Source: Bacillota bacterium (GTDB taxonomy: Bacteria; Bacillota; UBA4882; UBA8346). Taken from it: DNA of 64,000 bases. The notes beneath the pieces are model-generated. The model saw nothing but the letters and a program-made list of their open reading frames with translations. It searched no databases and had not been told where the DNA came from. Made by a program: the position numbers and the translations under genes. Shown piece after piece: positions 51,022 through 60,524 of the stretch (positions are counted from its first letter, which is position 1; each line of letters opens with the position of its first letter). The stretch spans positions 1 to 64,000 of the forward strand of contig JAEZCE010000020.1 in the NCBI GenBank assembly GCA_023429995.1, written 5' to 3'.

Positions 51022-51441
51022 TTGATAGAAAAGCGTGCCGGAGGAATTGTTTTTCGTCCAAACAACGCTCAATACGAATATCTGATGGTTACGAGCAATT
51101 CGAATCAAAACCGCTGGATTTTTCCGGCCGGGCATGTGGAAGCGGGCGAGACCCCGGAGATGACTGCTTCCCGTGAAGTTATGGAAGAAGCCGGTGTTAT
51201 TGCCGATTCTGTACTGGATTTAGGCATTTTTCATTATTATTGGTACCGGGGAAAGCAAAAGCACATGATTGAGACAAATCTATATTTGATGCGCTATCAA
51301 AAAACCGTAACGACCCGGCCGGAAGGAAGACAGGTACAGTTTTTTAACCTAAACCAAATCTTGGAGTTGAATATTTGGGAGGAATCCCGGGATTTTCTAA
51401 AAAAAGCGCAATCCCAAATTGAAACATTTTTGATGCGTTAA
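51022..51441 (+). CDS. NUDIX hydrolase
   Basis: About 139 residues. Complete NUDIX box GHVEAGETPEMTASREVMEEAGV (G-x5-E-x7-RE-x2-EE-x-G), flanked by RAGGIVFRPNNAQYEYLMV. Substrate is a nucleoside diphosphate linked to another group and cannot be told. TTG 51022 stands nine bases after AAAGG; ATG 51013 immediately follows that site and is less likely. Confidence 0.85.
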   Translation: MIEKRAGGIVFRPNNAQYEYLMVTSNSNQNRWIFPAGHVEAGETPEMTASREVMEEAGVIADSVLDLGIFHYYWYRGKQKHMIETNLYLMRYQKTVTTRPEGRQVQFFNLNQILELNIWEESRDFLKKAQSQIETFLMR

Positions 51442-51490
51442 ACTATCCTCAAACAGGTAAACTTTCATTCTTTATTCTTAAAAAAACAAA

Positions 51491-53062
51491 TTAATGATTG
51501 GATTGGTTCGAGTAAGTCCCTGGATAACCTACCGGTTTATGCAGGGCTGTTTTATATAATGCGGAGGCATTCAGTTTGCTAAAATAATATACATCCAATT
51601 TCCGGATTGGTCTGCCAAAACGATTGACAGAGATTTGCCCTAGCATGCTGATTTTTCCAAAATAAAGGCCGGCGTTCCTCGGTAAGGGTCTTGATAAGAC
51701 TAAAAGTCCCGCCTGATGCTGATATTTTTCAATTTCCTCCATTAACCAATAATCAAATTGGCTATGACGGGCCTCGCGTGTCGTAAACACTTTGACCGGA
51801 TCCTTTAAGTAAAATGCTAATTCCGAAGCAGTTTGATAAGAACCATCGCAAAATAGGGGTATCGGCTTTTTACGGAAGGGAAATTTTTGAGTCAAGAGGG
51901 TATCAACTTTTCGAGCGATCTCATCCCAGCCGAACATATTATTATTCGCTGCTATCGCCGATTCAGGCAAATGGATCTGAAGATTGTTGATCAACAAACC
52001 GGGATATCTGGCTGTCGTTAAAGCCAATAGGCTAATCAAAAAAGAGACGCATAGGAAAAAAATCATGAGTTTCCGCTGTTTAAACTGAAACTTTTGCCAG
52101 GTTTTATTGAGTTGTCCGGCTAAAAATACAATAGCCGGCAAATAGGCTACTGCTGGCCAGTTGGCTAAGGCGGTATAGGTTAGGCTGGTTAGAGAGAAAA
52201 ATCCAAAAACAGGGAGAAAACAGCCGATTAAAAAAGCCTCTGGAATAGGGATCTTTTTCCAATGAAGCAAATTTTTGGTCGTATAGTAGAAAAGCGGTAT
52301 CAAGAGGAAAGAGAACACCAATAATTGGCCGCCCCAGAACTCCAATAAATTTTGAAACAGAATTGTCCGGTGAATTCCATGTTGAATAGAGAACTTAAAC
52401 ATTGCCCATTGATGTACGGAATTCCAGTATAAAACCGGAGTGAAAATTGTTAGCCCGATTAAAAGCGCCCAGTAAGGCTCTTTCCGCGTAAACCAAAATC
52501 TTTTCAATGGCCGAATCAGGAGCATTAAACATACTGCCAAGAGTATGAGGGCGGCTTGTAATTTTGCAAGTAAAGATAGACCCAGCAATATACCCACGAC
52601 ATACCAAGCATAAGTTTTTTCTTCTTCCACAGCAATATATAAGAAGTACCAGGTGAGAGAAGTCCAAAAGACCATGGGAATATCGGTGGTCATCAGGTGG
52701 CTTCCAGTGGCGACCAGTGGAACAAAAACGGTAATTAAAACTCCTAAGCATGCTGCTGCTTTACTTTGGTAAATTTTTTGGGTCCAAAAATAGACGGCTC
52801 CGAGGAAGAAAAGCCAACTTAAAAAAGCCGGGAAACGGATCCAAAACTCAGTCTGACCAAAAGCAGTAAACGAACGGATAATATAGGCCACCATGGGAGA
52901 GTTATCGAAATAACCGGAACTTAAATGACGGGACCAAGCCCAAAAATAAGCTTCATCGGGATGCAGGTTGTAGGTATTTAAAAAGTCCAGGTTGCACCAA
53001 GCTGCCAAGAAAGCAATGAAAAGGACCAAATATCGAAAAAGGTGTTTATTGTTTGTTAACAT
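51491..53062 (-). CDS. GT39/ArnT-like membrane glycosyltransferase
   Basis: 523 residues, about 11-12 hydrophobic helices followed by a soluble tail of about 130 residues. The first periplasmic loop has NLHPDEAYFWAWSRHLSSGYFDNSPMVAY: the Asp-Glu pair is the catalytic-type motif of GT-C (PMT/ArnT) enzymes, which move sugars from polyprenyl phosphate to lipids or proteins outside. TTDIPMVFWTSL is also typical. Acceptor unknown. Reverse strand, alone between rodA-NUDIX and pckG. Confidence 0.82.
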   Translation of the reverse strand: MLTNNKHLFRYLVLFIAFLAAWCNLDFLNTYNLHPDEAYFWAWSRHLSSGYFDNSPMVAYIIRSFTAFGQTEFWIRFPAFLSWLFFLGAVYFWTQKIYQSKAAACLGVLITVFVPLVATGSHLMTTDIPMVFWTSLTWYFLYIAVEEEKTYAWYVVGILLGLSLLAKLQAALILLAVCLMLLIRPLKRFWFTRKEPYWALLIGLTIFTPVLYWNSVHQWAMFKFSIQHGIHRTILFQNLLEFWGGQLLVFSFLLIPLFYYTTKNLLHWKKIPIPEAFLIGCFLPVFGFFSLTSLTYTALANWPAVAYLPAIVFLAGQLNKTWQKFQFKQRKLMIFFLCVSFLISLLALTTARYPGLLINNLQIHLPESAIAANNNMFGWDEIARKVDTLLTQKFPFRKKPIPLFCDGSYQTASELAFYLKDPVKVFTTREARHSQFDYWLMEEIEKYQHQAGLLVLSRPLPRNAGLYFGKISMLGQISVNRFGRPIRKLDVYYFSKLNASALYKTALHKPVGYPGTYSNQSNH

Positions 53063-53271
53063 TTTACTTCCTTTGGAATTAAAATTTCATTATAGTATAT
53101 CCTAAGAACGGGTGAACCAAAAGTTTCGCTGAAAAGGTTATATCCGGCCAATCGTTTGAAAAATTACCTATTTAAATATAGACATATACCGATTATAATT
53201 TTTTTAAAGTTTTATTAAAAAAAGATAACGAATTGATTGGAAAAGAGTACTGTATACACACGGGGCATGAA

Positions 53272-53300
53272 TTGACAAGCAGGGATTGATGTAATAGAAT
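53272..53300 (+). promoter_or_regulatory. Promoter of pckG
   Basis: TTGACA (53272-53277), 17 bases, TAGAAT (53295-53300). The leader of about 65 bases contains the AGGAGG site before ATG 53372. The rest of the 53,063-53,371 gap shows nothing I can name. Confidence 0.7.
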
Positions 53301-53371
53301 GGGAAATAATATTCGCCGTAGTAATTCGCGAACGCTTTGATACACAACGAATCAGAATGAGGAGGAATTTC

Positions 53372-55156
53372 ATGAATAAGGCATTGCAAAAATGGGTTCA
53401 AGAAATGGCCGACCTATGTCAACCTGACCAAATTTCTTGGTGTGATGGATCCCAGGCGGAAAATGATCGGTTATTGCAAGAGATGGTGAAAGCGGGGACT
53501 GCGATCCCTTTAGCAAAGGATAAACGTCCTGATTGTTATTTATTCCGCAGCCATCCTTCTGACGTAGCACGGGTGGAGGATCGCACTTATATTGCTTCAC
53601 AAAAGCAAGAAGACGCTGGACCTACCAATAATTGGATTGATCCGGGTGAACTTAAGAAAACAATGACGGATCTTTATCGCGGTTGCATGAAAGGACGTAC
53701 TATGTATGTAATTCCTTTCTCCATGGGCCCGATTGGTTCGCCGATTTCCAAGATTGGGGTTGAACTCACCGATAGTCCCTATGTAGTTATCAATATGAGG
53801 ATTATGACCCGGATAGGCCAAAAAGTACTCGATACTTTAGGGGATGGGGAATTTGTTCCTTGTATGCATTCGATTGGGGCTCCTCTTGCCAAAGGACAGC
53901 AAGATGCAGCTTGGCCGTGCGCTCCGATTGAGCAGAAATATATCAGCCATTTTCCGGAAGAAAGAACAATTTGGTCCTATGGTTCCGGATACGGCGGAAA
54001 TGCATTGCTCGGAAAAAAATGTTTTGCGCTCCGGATTGCCTCGGTGTTGGCCCGTGATGAGGGATGGCTTGCTGAGCATATGTTGATTTTAGGGATCACC
54101 AATCCAAAGGGTGAGAAAAAATATGTAGCTGCCGCCTTCCCCAGCGCTTGCGGAAAAACGAATCTGGCGATGCTGGTGCCCACTATCCCCGGCTGGAAAG
54201 TTGAGACCATCGGGGATGACATTTGCTGGATGAAATTTGGCCCGGATGGCCAGTTATATGCGATCAATCCTGAAGCCGGATTCTTTGGCGTGGCTCCGGG
54301 AACTTCGGAAGATTCAAACTTCAACGCCATGAAAACCATTGAAAAGAATACTATATTCACCAATGTTGCCTTGACGGATGATGGCGATGTATGGTGGGAA
54401 GGCATTGGTAAAGAGACGCCCGGACATTTGGTTGACTGGAAAGGTAATGACTGGGCTCCGGGCAGTAAAGATCCGGCGGCCCATCCTAATGCCAGATTTA
54501 CAACCCCGGCTCATCAATGTCCGGCTATCGCTCCCGAGTGGGAAGACCCGAAGGGAGTGCCGATTTCAGCGATTCTTTTCGGCGGACGTCGTCCCAGTAC
54601 GATTCCACTGGTTCATCAAAGCTTTAGCTGGGCCCATGGTGTCTTTTTAGGTTCTATCGTAGGTTCAGAGATTACGGCAGCGGCAATTTCGGCCAATATT
54701 GGGCAGGTCAGGCGTGACCCGTTTGCAATGCTACCATTCTGCGGGTACAATATGGGCGATTACTTTAAACACTGGCTTAAAATTGGGACTCAGGCGGATG
54801 CGGCGAAACTGCCGAAGATTTTCTATGTCAACTGGTTCCGTAAAACGGCGGATGGAAAATGGTTATGGCCGGGTTATGGCGAGAACAGCCGGATTTTAAA
54901 GTGGATTTTCGAGAGAGTTTCCGGTGAAGGTAAAGCGGTTGAGACATCGATTGGTTATATGCCGACCGAGGATGCGATTGACCGGAGTGGCTTGGATGTT
55001 AGCGAATCCGATATGAAAGAATTGTTGAAAGTTAATAAGGAAGAATGGATGAAGGAAATTTCCTCGATTCGCGAACATTATAAAAAATTTGGTGAGAAGT
55101 TGCCAAAAGAGCTAACGGATGAGCTAAACGCTTTAGAGAAACGTTTACAAGCTTAA
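53372..55156 (+). CDS. pckG: Phosphoenolpyruvate carboxykinase (GTP)
   Basis: 594 residues, as in GTP-dependent enzymes (the ATP form is about 530). Converts oxaloacetate + GTP to PEP + CO2 + GDP, or the reverse in anaerobes. Kinase loop FPSACGKTNLAMLVP with the reactive Cys, Mn-binding HSFSWAHG-type region (VHQSFSWAHGVFLGS), YGSGYGGNALLGKKC and the nucleotide segment PFCGYNMGDYFKHWL. ATG 53372 follows AGGAGG closely. Single-gene unit with its own promoter and terminator. Confidence 0.95.
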   Translation: MNKALQKWVQEMADLCQPDQISWCDGSQAENDRLLQEMVKAGTAIPLAKDKRPDCYLFRSHPSDVARVEDRTYIASQKQEDAGPTNNWIDPGELKKTMTDLYRGCMKGRTMYVIPFSMGPIGSPISKIGVELTDSPYVVINMRIMTRIGQKVLDTLGDGEFVPCMHSIGAPLAKGQQDAAWPCAPIEQKYISHFPEERTIWSYGSGYGGNALLGKKCFALRIASVLARDEGWLAEHMLILGITNPKGEKKYVAAAFPSACGKTNLAMLVPTIPGWKVETIGDDICWMKFGPDGQLYAINPEAGFFGVAPGTSEDSNFNAMKTIEKNTIFTNVALTDDGDVWWEGIGKETPGHLVDWKGNDWAPGSKDPAAHPNARFTTPAHQCPAIAPEWEDPKGVPISAILFGGRRPSTIPLVHQSFSWAHGVFLGSIVGSEITAAAISANIGQVRRDPFAMLPFCGYNMGDYFKHWLKIGTQADAAKLPKIFYVNWFRKTADGKWLWPGYGENSRILKWIFERVSGEGKAVETSIGYMPTEDAIDRSGLDVSESDMKELLKVNKEEWMKEISSIREHYKKFGEKLPKELTDELNALEKRLQA

Positions 55157-55163
55157 AAAGGTT

Positions 55164-55204
55164 AAAAGCAACAGGATTAATTATTGGTCCTGTTGCTTTT
55201 ATTT
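55164..55204 (+). terminator. Terminator of pckG
   Basis: AAAAGCAACAGGA and TCCTGTTGCTTTT form a 13-bp perfect stem followed by ATTTTG. From there to 55,483 I see no further gene or clear promoter. Confidence 0.85.
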
Positions 55205-55483
55205 TGGGAAGCCATTCTTTTCTTTGATTTTTTGCGGTTTAATGAAATAGTATATTGCGTTGTAAATTTTATATACCCGTTTGAAGTTCGATGAATATTT
55301 TTTACGAAGAAACTCTTTAAAAAAAGGATTTTGCCGAATTTAGTCAAATTCTAAATGGGAAAAATATTTTATTTTGGATTAGCCACCCACCACGGCTGAA
55401 GTCGGATATTTGCGCAAAACTATTGCCGGACGGGTTTTAGCTTAAGAACTCTAAGTATACAAGTTTACGGAGGTATCTTGATT

Positions 55484-56866
55484 ATGAAAGATAAGGGAAT
55501 TAAGTTCGGGTTTATCGGTTGTGGGCAAGGCGGCGGGAAAATAGCTGATTTATTTGCTCAAAAAGGGTATAAAGTATTGGCCGTCAATACATCTCCGGTG
55601 GATTTATCCGCTTTGACGATGATTCCGAATGAATATCGTATCTGCATCGGTTCCCGGTTAGGGGCCGGAAAAGACCCGAGAGTTGGTCAAGAAGCCATTC
55701 GTGGAGATGCGGAAAAGGTTAAAAAAGCCATCCAAGATTATTTTTATCATGATGTCGATTTTATTTTTGTCGTTGCCTGCCTGGGAGGAGGAACCGGTAC
55801 TGGCGTTGTGGCTGATGTTATTGAGCTTGCCCGTCAGGTTGGGATAACAACCGGTTGTTTGACCACAATTCCCCTTGGCAGTGAATCCCTGGAGGAACAT
55901 AAAAATGCTCTTAAGGGTTTGGATATTCTGACTGATGTCAGCCCGACGCCTCTTTATCTAATTGATAATGAGCTTTTGAGAGTTAAATTTGGTAATCGTC
56001 AAGTGCTTGGGTTTTGGCCGATGGCCAATGAAACCATTGTCAATACTTTGGACGAAGTAAATCAAATTCCGAATCGTCCTTCCAGTATGTTTGTGTTCGA
56101 CCGTGAAGATTTCTTCCGATTGATGAACACACCAGGGTGTTTTCTACCTTTGCGCATTGAACTGGAAATTCCGGAAAGTAGTGATCCAACCAAGCTTGCT
56201 ACTTTATGCCGCCAGGAAATCGTTCGTATTTTATCGGAAAATAGTTTTCAGGGCGAAAGCACTCGCGTGGCAGCGCTTTTGGTTGTTCCGGAAAACCATC
56301 GAGTGAATGCCGAAGCTGTTGAATTGTTGTATCAGGAATGTCAGACATTAACCAATACCCCGACTTTATTCAGAGGTTTATATATTGATAAAAATCTACA
56401 ACGGAAGATGGTATTGCATTTATTGCTTGCGGGGTTGGAAGTTCCTATGGGACGTTTACAGGAAATGCGCAACAAGATTCAGGAAATGAGTCCGGAAATT
56501 GTGAATAGGGTAAACCGGCGCGTTTCCACTAATTTTGGCGACGACTTGGTAGAATGGGATCGTTCCAATCCTTTACCTGCTTCCAGACGTAGTTTCGGTG
56601 AGCAACGCCCGGCGCCACCTGCAAGTGTTGCTCCTATACATAAGCAGCCAAGCAGTTTCCCCGAAGTCAAACACGGTCTTGAGGCGAAAAAGGTGGTTGA
56701 AAACCCTGTGCTACAGGAAGCTACCAAGGACGAGGCCTATAAAATTTTGACAGTGGGACAAATTTCTGAACTCATGGAGCAAGCTCAAACAGCTCCGAGA
56801 GATGAAAAAAATAATAGCGGGAAAGGTTTTTGGAATCAATTGAAATCAAGTGTGAAAAAGAGATAA
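55484..56866 (+). CDS. Divergent tubulin/FtsZ superfamily GTPase
   Basis: 460 residues from ATG 55484, ten bases after GGAGG; a TTG two codons upstream is too close. The GTP-binding domain is recognisable: GFIGCGQGGGKIADLFAQKG (T1 loop), LAVNTSPVDL, GAGKDPRVGQEAI, and the signature CLGGGTGTGVVADVIELAR. It differs from FtsZ: no plain NxDxxD T7 loop, no C-terminal FtsZ peptide (DIPxFLR), and a Pro/Ala-rich linker at about 360-400 ending in ILTVGQISELMEQAQ and a basic tail, FWNQLKSSVKKR. It is therefore a paralogue rather than the cell-division FtsZ. Single-gene unit; function unknown. Confidence 0.85.
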   Translation: MKDKGIKFGFIGCGQGGGKIADLFAQKGYKVLAVNTSPVDLSALTMIPNEYRICIGSRLGAGKDPRVGQEAIRGDAEKVKKAIQDYFYHDVDFIFVVACLGGGTGTGVVADVIELARQVGITTGCLTTIPLGSESLEEHKNALKGLDILTDVSPTPLYLIDNELLRVKFGNRQVLGFWPMANETIVNTLDEVNQIPNRPSSMFVFDREDFFRLMNTPGCFLPLRIELEIPESSDPTKLATLCRQEIVRILSENSFQGESTRVAALLVVPENHRVNAEAVELLYQECQTLTNTPTLFRGLYIDKNLQRKMVLHLLLAGLEVPMGRLQEMRNKIQEMSPEIVNRVNRRVSTNFGDDLVEWDRSNPLPASRRSFGEQRPAPPASVAPIHKQPSSFPEVKHGLEAKKVVENPVLQEATKDEAYKILTVGQISELMEQAQTAPRDEKNNSGKGFWNQLKSSVKKR

Positions 56867-56898
56867 TTTAGCTGCGGGATTTAATGTATGGTTAAGCT

Positions 56899-56990
56899 AA
56901 ACTGTCGAAAAGTTATTTTAAAGTGATGACATATCTGTTGGTTAGATATTCTATCCGTTAAATTACCTTTTCCGGCAGTTTTTAATTTTT
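56899..56990 (+). terminator. Long-loop terminator after the tubulin-like gene
   Basis: AAACTGTCGAAAAG pairs with CTTTTCCGGCAGTTT (one bulge, one mismatch) and is followed by TTAATTTTTTTTT. Confidence 0.5.
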
Positions 56991-57093
56991 TTTTGCGTAA
57001 GAGGTAGTGGGAAATAAAAGTTCAATGTTCTTACCATGGAAGATTTATATTAGCTAAAAATCCATCTGTTATTTTGGAAGAGGAGGGGTTGTT

Positions 57094-57441
57094 GTGTTGA
57101 GGAAGAAAGATGAAATGATCATTGAATTGCGTGAGAGGATGCGTGGCGGGATTGGCGAGATCCAGATCAGAAATCTTTTCCAACAGGGTGATTTGAAAGG
57201 CAAGAGTAGATTATTTGCCGAAATCACCATTCCAGTCGGTGGTTCAATTGGGTATCACCAGCATGAGCAGGAGGAAGAAATCTTTTATTTAATTTCCGGA
57301 CAGGGTCGGGTCAAAGATGGGGAAGAGTGGAAAGAAATGAATGTGGGTGATGCATTGGTAACGGGTGGAGGAGCGGGACACGCTGTAGAAAACACCGGTA
57401 ATCACCCTTTAGTGATAATGGCGGTAATTTTAGTTTATTGA
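57094..57441 (+). CDS. Cupin-domain protein
   Basis: 115 residues. Small double-stranded beta-helix with the cupin motif 1 GYHQHEQEEEIFYLISGQGRV (His, His, Glu ligands) and motif 2 GDALVTGGGAGHAVENTG (His ligand). Metal site complete. Typically sugar or small-molecule binding or isomerising; function unassigned. GTG start at 57094, with AGGAGGGG six bases upstream. Confidence 0.82.
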   Translation: MLRKKDEMIIELRERMRGGIGEIQIRNLFQQGDLKGKSRLFAEITIPVGGSIGYHQHEQEEEIFYLISGQGRVKDGEEWKEMNVGDALVTGGGAGHAVENTGNHPLVIMAVILVY

Positions 57442-57607
57442 ACGGGTTAGTACACTCGGTCTTGACATCATAAGACTTTGATAAATTTATTTCTCAGAGG
57501 AGCAGGATTTTCCATGTTTTTCGAGAAATTATTTTGATTTGAAAAGGTTGACTTTCCTATTTCAGTTTTTACAATGATACCTGCATCTTTTAATGCGGAG
57601 GGCAAGC

Positions 57608-58369
57608 ATGATACTGGATGAGTTTAAGCTTAACGGAAAAGTAGCGCTTGTCACCGGAGCCGGTACCGGTCTGGGGCAAGGAATTTGTATTGGTCTTGCT
57701 GAAGCAGGTGCTGATATCGTTGGAGTTGATAGTCAAGAGATGCTGCAAACCAGAATACAGGTTGAGGAAATAGGCCGCCATTTTGTGTCGGTTGTGGCTA
57801 ATCTAATGAGTATTGAACCCATCCAAGGGATATTGCAACAAGTGATATGTAATTTAGGAAGAGTTGATATTTTAGTTAATAATGCTGGAATTCTTCATAA
57901 GGCAGATGCATTGGAGGTTACCGAGAAAGACTGGGACGATGTGATGAACTTGAACGTAAAAACTGTCTTTTTTTTATCCCAAGCCCTAGCAAGGCTATTT
58001 ATTAAACAAGGTACGGGCGGTAAAATAATCAATATTACATCGATTCATGCATTTCATGGCGGTTTTCAAATTTCGCCGTTTGCGAGCGGGAAAAGCGGTG
58101 TTACAGGAATCACCCGTATGTTGGCGAATGAATGGGGTAAACATAACATTAATATCAATGCCATAGCTCCCGGTTATATTGCAACCGAAAATACCTCCTG
58201 GCTGAGAAGTAACGAACACCGTAATGCGGAGATACTGACAAGAATCCCCAATGGACGTTGGGGAACAACAGATGATATTCAGGGGGCAACGGTTTTCCTT
58301 GCCTCAAATGCTTCGAATTATATTAATGGTTATACCATTGCGGTAGATGGCGGATGGTTGGCCAGATAA
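57608..58369 (+). CDS. Short-chain dehydrogenase, KduD-like, with Phe for the catalytic Tyr
   Basis: 253 residues from ATG 57608, five bases after GGAGGG. Classical SDR: cofactor loop TGAGTGLGQG, NNAG at about residue 90, the catalytic Ser in NITSIHAFHGG, and C-terminal GYTIAVDGGW. Overall pattern is closest to 2-dehydro-3-deoxy-gluconate 5-dehydrogenase (KduD). The YxxxK motif reads FASGK: codon 158 is TTT (58079-58081), so Phe replaces the proton-donating Tyr while the Lys stays. Either the enzyme is inactive or changed, or there is a one-base error (TTT for TAT). The preceding cupin may be a partner. Confidence 0.85.
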   Translation: MILDEFKLNGKVALVTGAGTGLGQGICIGLAEAGADIVGVDSQEMLQTRIQVEEIGRHFVSVVANLMSIEPIQGILQQVICNLGRVDILVNNAGILHKADALEVTEKDWDDVMNLNVKTVFFLSQALARLFIKQGTGGKIINITSIHAFHGGFQISPFASGKSGVTGITRMLANEWGKHNININAIAPGYIATENTSWLRSNEHRNAEILTRIPNGRWGTTDDIQGATVFLASNASNYINGYTIAVDGGWLAR

Positions 58370-58537
58370 TGAGTAGGGATATGTCTCGATTGCCAGTCAT
58401 AAAGTAATCAAGGAAATGAGACTTGTACATCGATAAGGTATCCGTTAAACGGTTAGATTCATCGTAGAGGTAAAGAATATGATATAAAGTTTGTTAGGAA
58501 GACCGAGTATATACATACATGAATAGGTGTGAAGATT

Positions 58538-59185
58538 ATGCTAATCAGAGTAGAGGATGTTTTTAAACTCGGGAATACAATTAATATTCAGTTTGCAGAT
58601 CAAATTGGACAAATTAAAGAATGCCAAGTCCTAATTAAAAATATTATTAAAGGTATGAAAGAAGACAAATTATATCTGGAATTTTCCGAAAAGGATCTCG
58701 CTGAACTGATTAATAAGGGCTCGGAACTTACAGTTTGGTACCTTACCGAAGAAGAAGAAAAACGACAATTTGCCACTTATATTATTGAGCAGAAACTACG
58801 GGATGATCAATCTCTGGTACTCGCTAAACCAGTTGCAATCGATTATACTTCATTTCGTAGATATCATCGGGTTGATGTGGATTTGCCTTTCCGTTATTTT
58901 GTCGGCGAGAAAGTATATCATGGCAAAGTAGTGAATTTATCGGCTTGTGGCTTATTCGCTATTATTGAGCCTCAAATTATTTTTAAAGAAGGTTCGATAT
59001 TACAATTTGAATTTGATTTACCAAAGAATAGCCGACCAACCCATCTCAGCGGCCGGGTCATAAGGGATGAACTAATCGGAAACCCAATTAAACAAGGTAT
59101 AGCAATTGATTTTGAACGTATCGATAAATACGATCAAGCAGAGTTAATGGTTTTCGTGACCAAGACCGAATTAGGCGCCTCTTAG
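58538..59185 (+). CDS. PilZ-domain (YcgR-like) c-di-GMP receptor
   Basis: 215 residues from ATG 58538, eight bases after AGGTG. N-terminal YcgR-like flagellar brake domain (residues 1-100), then a PilZ domain with the c-di-GMP motif FRRYHRVDVDLPFRY (RxxxR) and NLSACGLFA (N-x-S-x-x-G). Binding of c-di-GMP is expected. Flagellar brakes slow the motor, but no flagellar gene is visible in this window. The GGDEF protein gene at the window end could be its source of signal. Confidence 0.87.
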   Translation: MLIRVEDVFKLGNTINIQFADQIGQIKECQVLIKNIIKGMKEDKLYLEFSEKDLAELINKGSELTVWYLTEEEEKRQFATYIIEQKLRDDQSLVLAKPVAIDYTSFRRYHRVDVDLPFRYFVGEKVYHGKVVNLSACGLFAIIEPQIIFKEGSILQFEFDLPKNSRPTHLSGRVIRDELIGNPIKQGIAIDFERIDKYDQAELMVFVTKTELGAS

Positions 59186-59379
59186 GGTATGGAACCCTTG
59201 AGTCCTCTCTTTTTTAAAGATTTTTTTATTTCAATCGCTTCCTATCTGCATCTTAACATGTAGAGGTTTATATAACTTTAATAGATTATTGAATTATGCC
59301 TTAATCCTAATGCCCAAACCTCGGACCCAGGAATATGTTACTTAGTAGGAAAATACCTGGTTTACGAGGAGGTACATTA

Positions 59380-60288
59380 ATGTCCGATCAAATAATGGAA
59401 AACAACGCCGGTTTTCAACCGGGACTGATGAACCCGGTTTGTCAGAACGATCAACTTTATACAGTTAAACCCGGCGATACCATGTTCTTTATTGCCAAGC
59501 GTAATAATATTTCCTTGCAGGAACTCATCAATGCCAATCCCCAAATAGCCGATCCTAACACGATTTACCCAGGCCAAGTACTTTGTATTCCTATTGCCGG
59601 ACCGCTGCCATCATGCGGAGGAAACCAGACTTACCATGTTGTCAGTGGTGATACAATGTTTGAAATAGCACGTCGTTTTGGAATTACTTTGGACGCACTT
59701 ATTGCTGCCAATCCGCAGATTTCCGATCCTAATTTGATTTTTCCGGGACAGGAAATTTGTGTGCCAGTGCCAGCCGCGATTCCTCCGGTTCCGATGCCGA
59801 CGCCTGTTTCACCAGGAATACCAGCGCCGGGTCCTTGTTTTAACGGTTCCTTATATACAGTTAGGCCTGGAGATACATTATTCGAAATCGCTCGCGCCAA
59901 TAATATTTCACTAACTGCGTTGATTAATGCCAACCCCCAAATACCCGATCCTAACTTGATTTATCCGGGACAAGTGATATGTATACCACAGGTATTGGAA
60001 GTTCCAACCGTCCCGCGACCCTGCCCAATGCCGGCTCCAATCCTACCGCCTTCTCCAATGCCGGCTCCGGTCATGCCGATCCAACCGCCCTGCCCAATGC
60101 CGGCACCAAGACCTATTGCGCCCATTGAACAACCTATGCCGATGCTGCCGTTTCCGACGCCAATGCCGTGCCCTGTCCAGCAAGGGATGGCTCCAATGCC
60201 TTTTTATGTTGTTATACCATGGGATCAATGTCCTCATCGTATGGTTCGGAAAAGAAAACACGGGCGGCGGAAAAAACATTATTGCTAA
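59380..60288 (+). CDS. Triple-LysM protein with Pro/Met-rich tail
   Basis: 302 residues from ATG 59380, with GAGGAGGT upstream. Three LysM repeats of about 45 residues (near residues 25-70, 82-127 and 155-200), each of the form Y.V..GDT.F.IA...I.L..LI.ANPQI.DPN.I.PGQ..C(I/V)P, bind peptidoglycan or chitin-like glycans. Then come about 70 residues of Pro-Met repeats (CPMPAPILPPSPMPAPVMP) and a basic end with CPHRMVRKRKHGRRKKHYC. No signal peptide: this, the proline-rich tail and the spore-former context suggest a SafA/YaaH-type spore-coat protein made in the mother cell (inference). Confidence 0.82.
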   Translation: MSDQIMENNAGFQPGLMNPVCQNDQLYTVKPGDTMFFIAKRNNISLQELINANPQIADPNTIYPGQVLCIPIAGPLPSCGGNQTYHVVSGDTMFEIARRFGITLDALIAANPQISDPNLIFPGQEICVPVPAAIPPVPMPTPVSPGIPAPGPCFNGSLYTVRPGDTLFEIARANNISLTALINANPQIPDPNLIYPGQVICIPQVLEVPTVPRPCPMPAPILPPSPMPAPVMPIQPPCPMPAPRPIAPIEQPMPMLPFPTPMPCPVQQGMAPMPFYVVIPWDQCPHRMVRKRKHGRRKKHYC

Positions 60289-60293
60289 CTATT

Positions 60294-60319
60294 AAAGGCC
60301 TTTGGGCCTTTTTTCTTTT
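60294..60319 (+). terminator. Terminator after the LysM gene
   Basis: AAAGGCC-TTTG-GGCCTTT followed by TTTCTTTTA. Confidence 0.85.
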
Positions 60320-60524
60320 AATAAATTCAGTAAGTTGAGTAATAATAAAAGTCGAATCATCCGAATGGTTTGGGAGAGATATTGAAGAAGTAAAATTGAT
60401 GGTTTTAGCTCAATGAAACGTAAGAGTCACTATAAAATATCATGTACTTAAAAAGGGGTTTACCTGTTTCCGGCGAATATATACTGAATGTTTTTAATTT
60501 AAAAATGGATTTATGGGGATTAAA

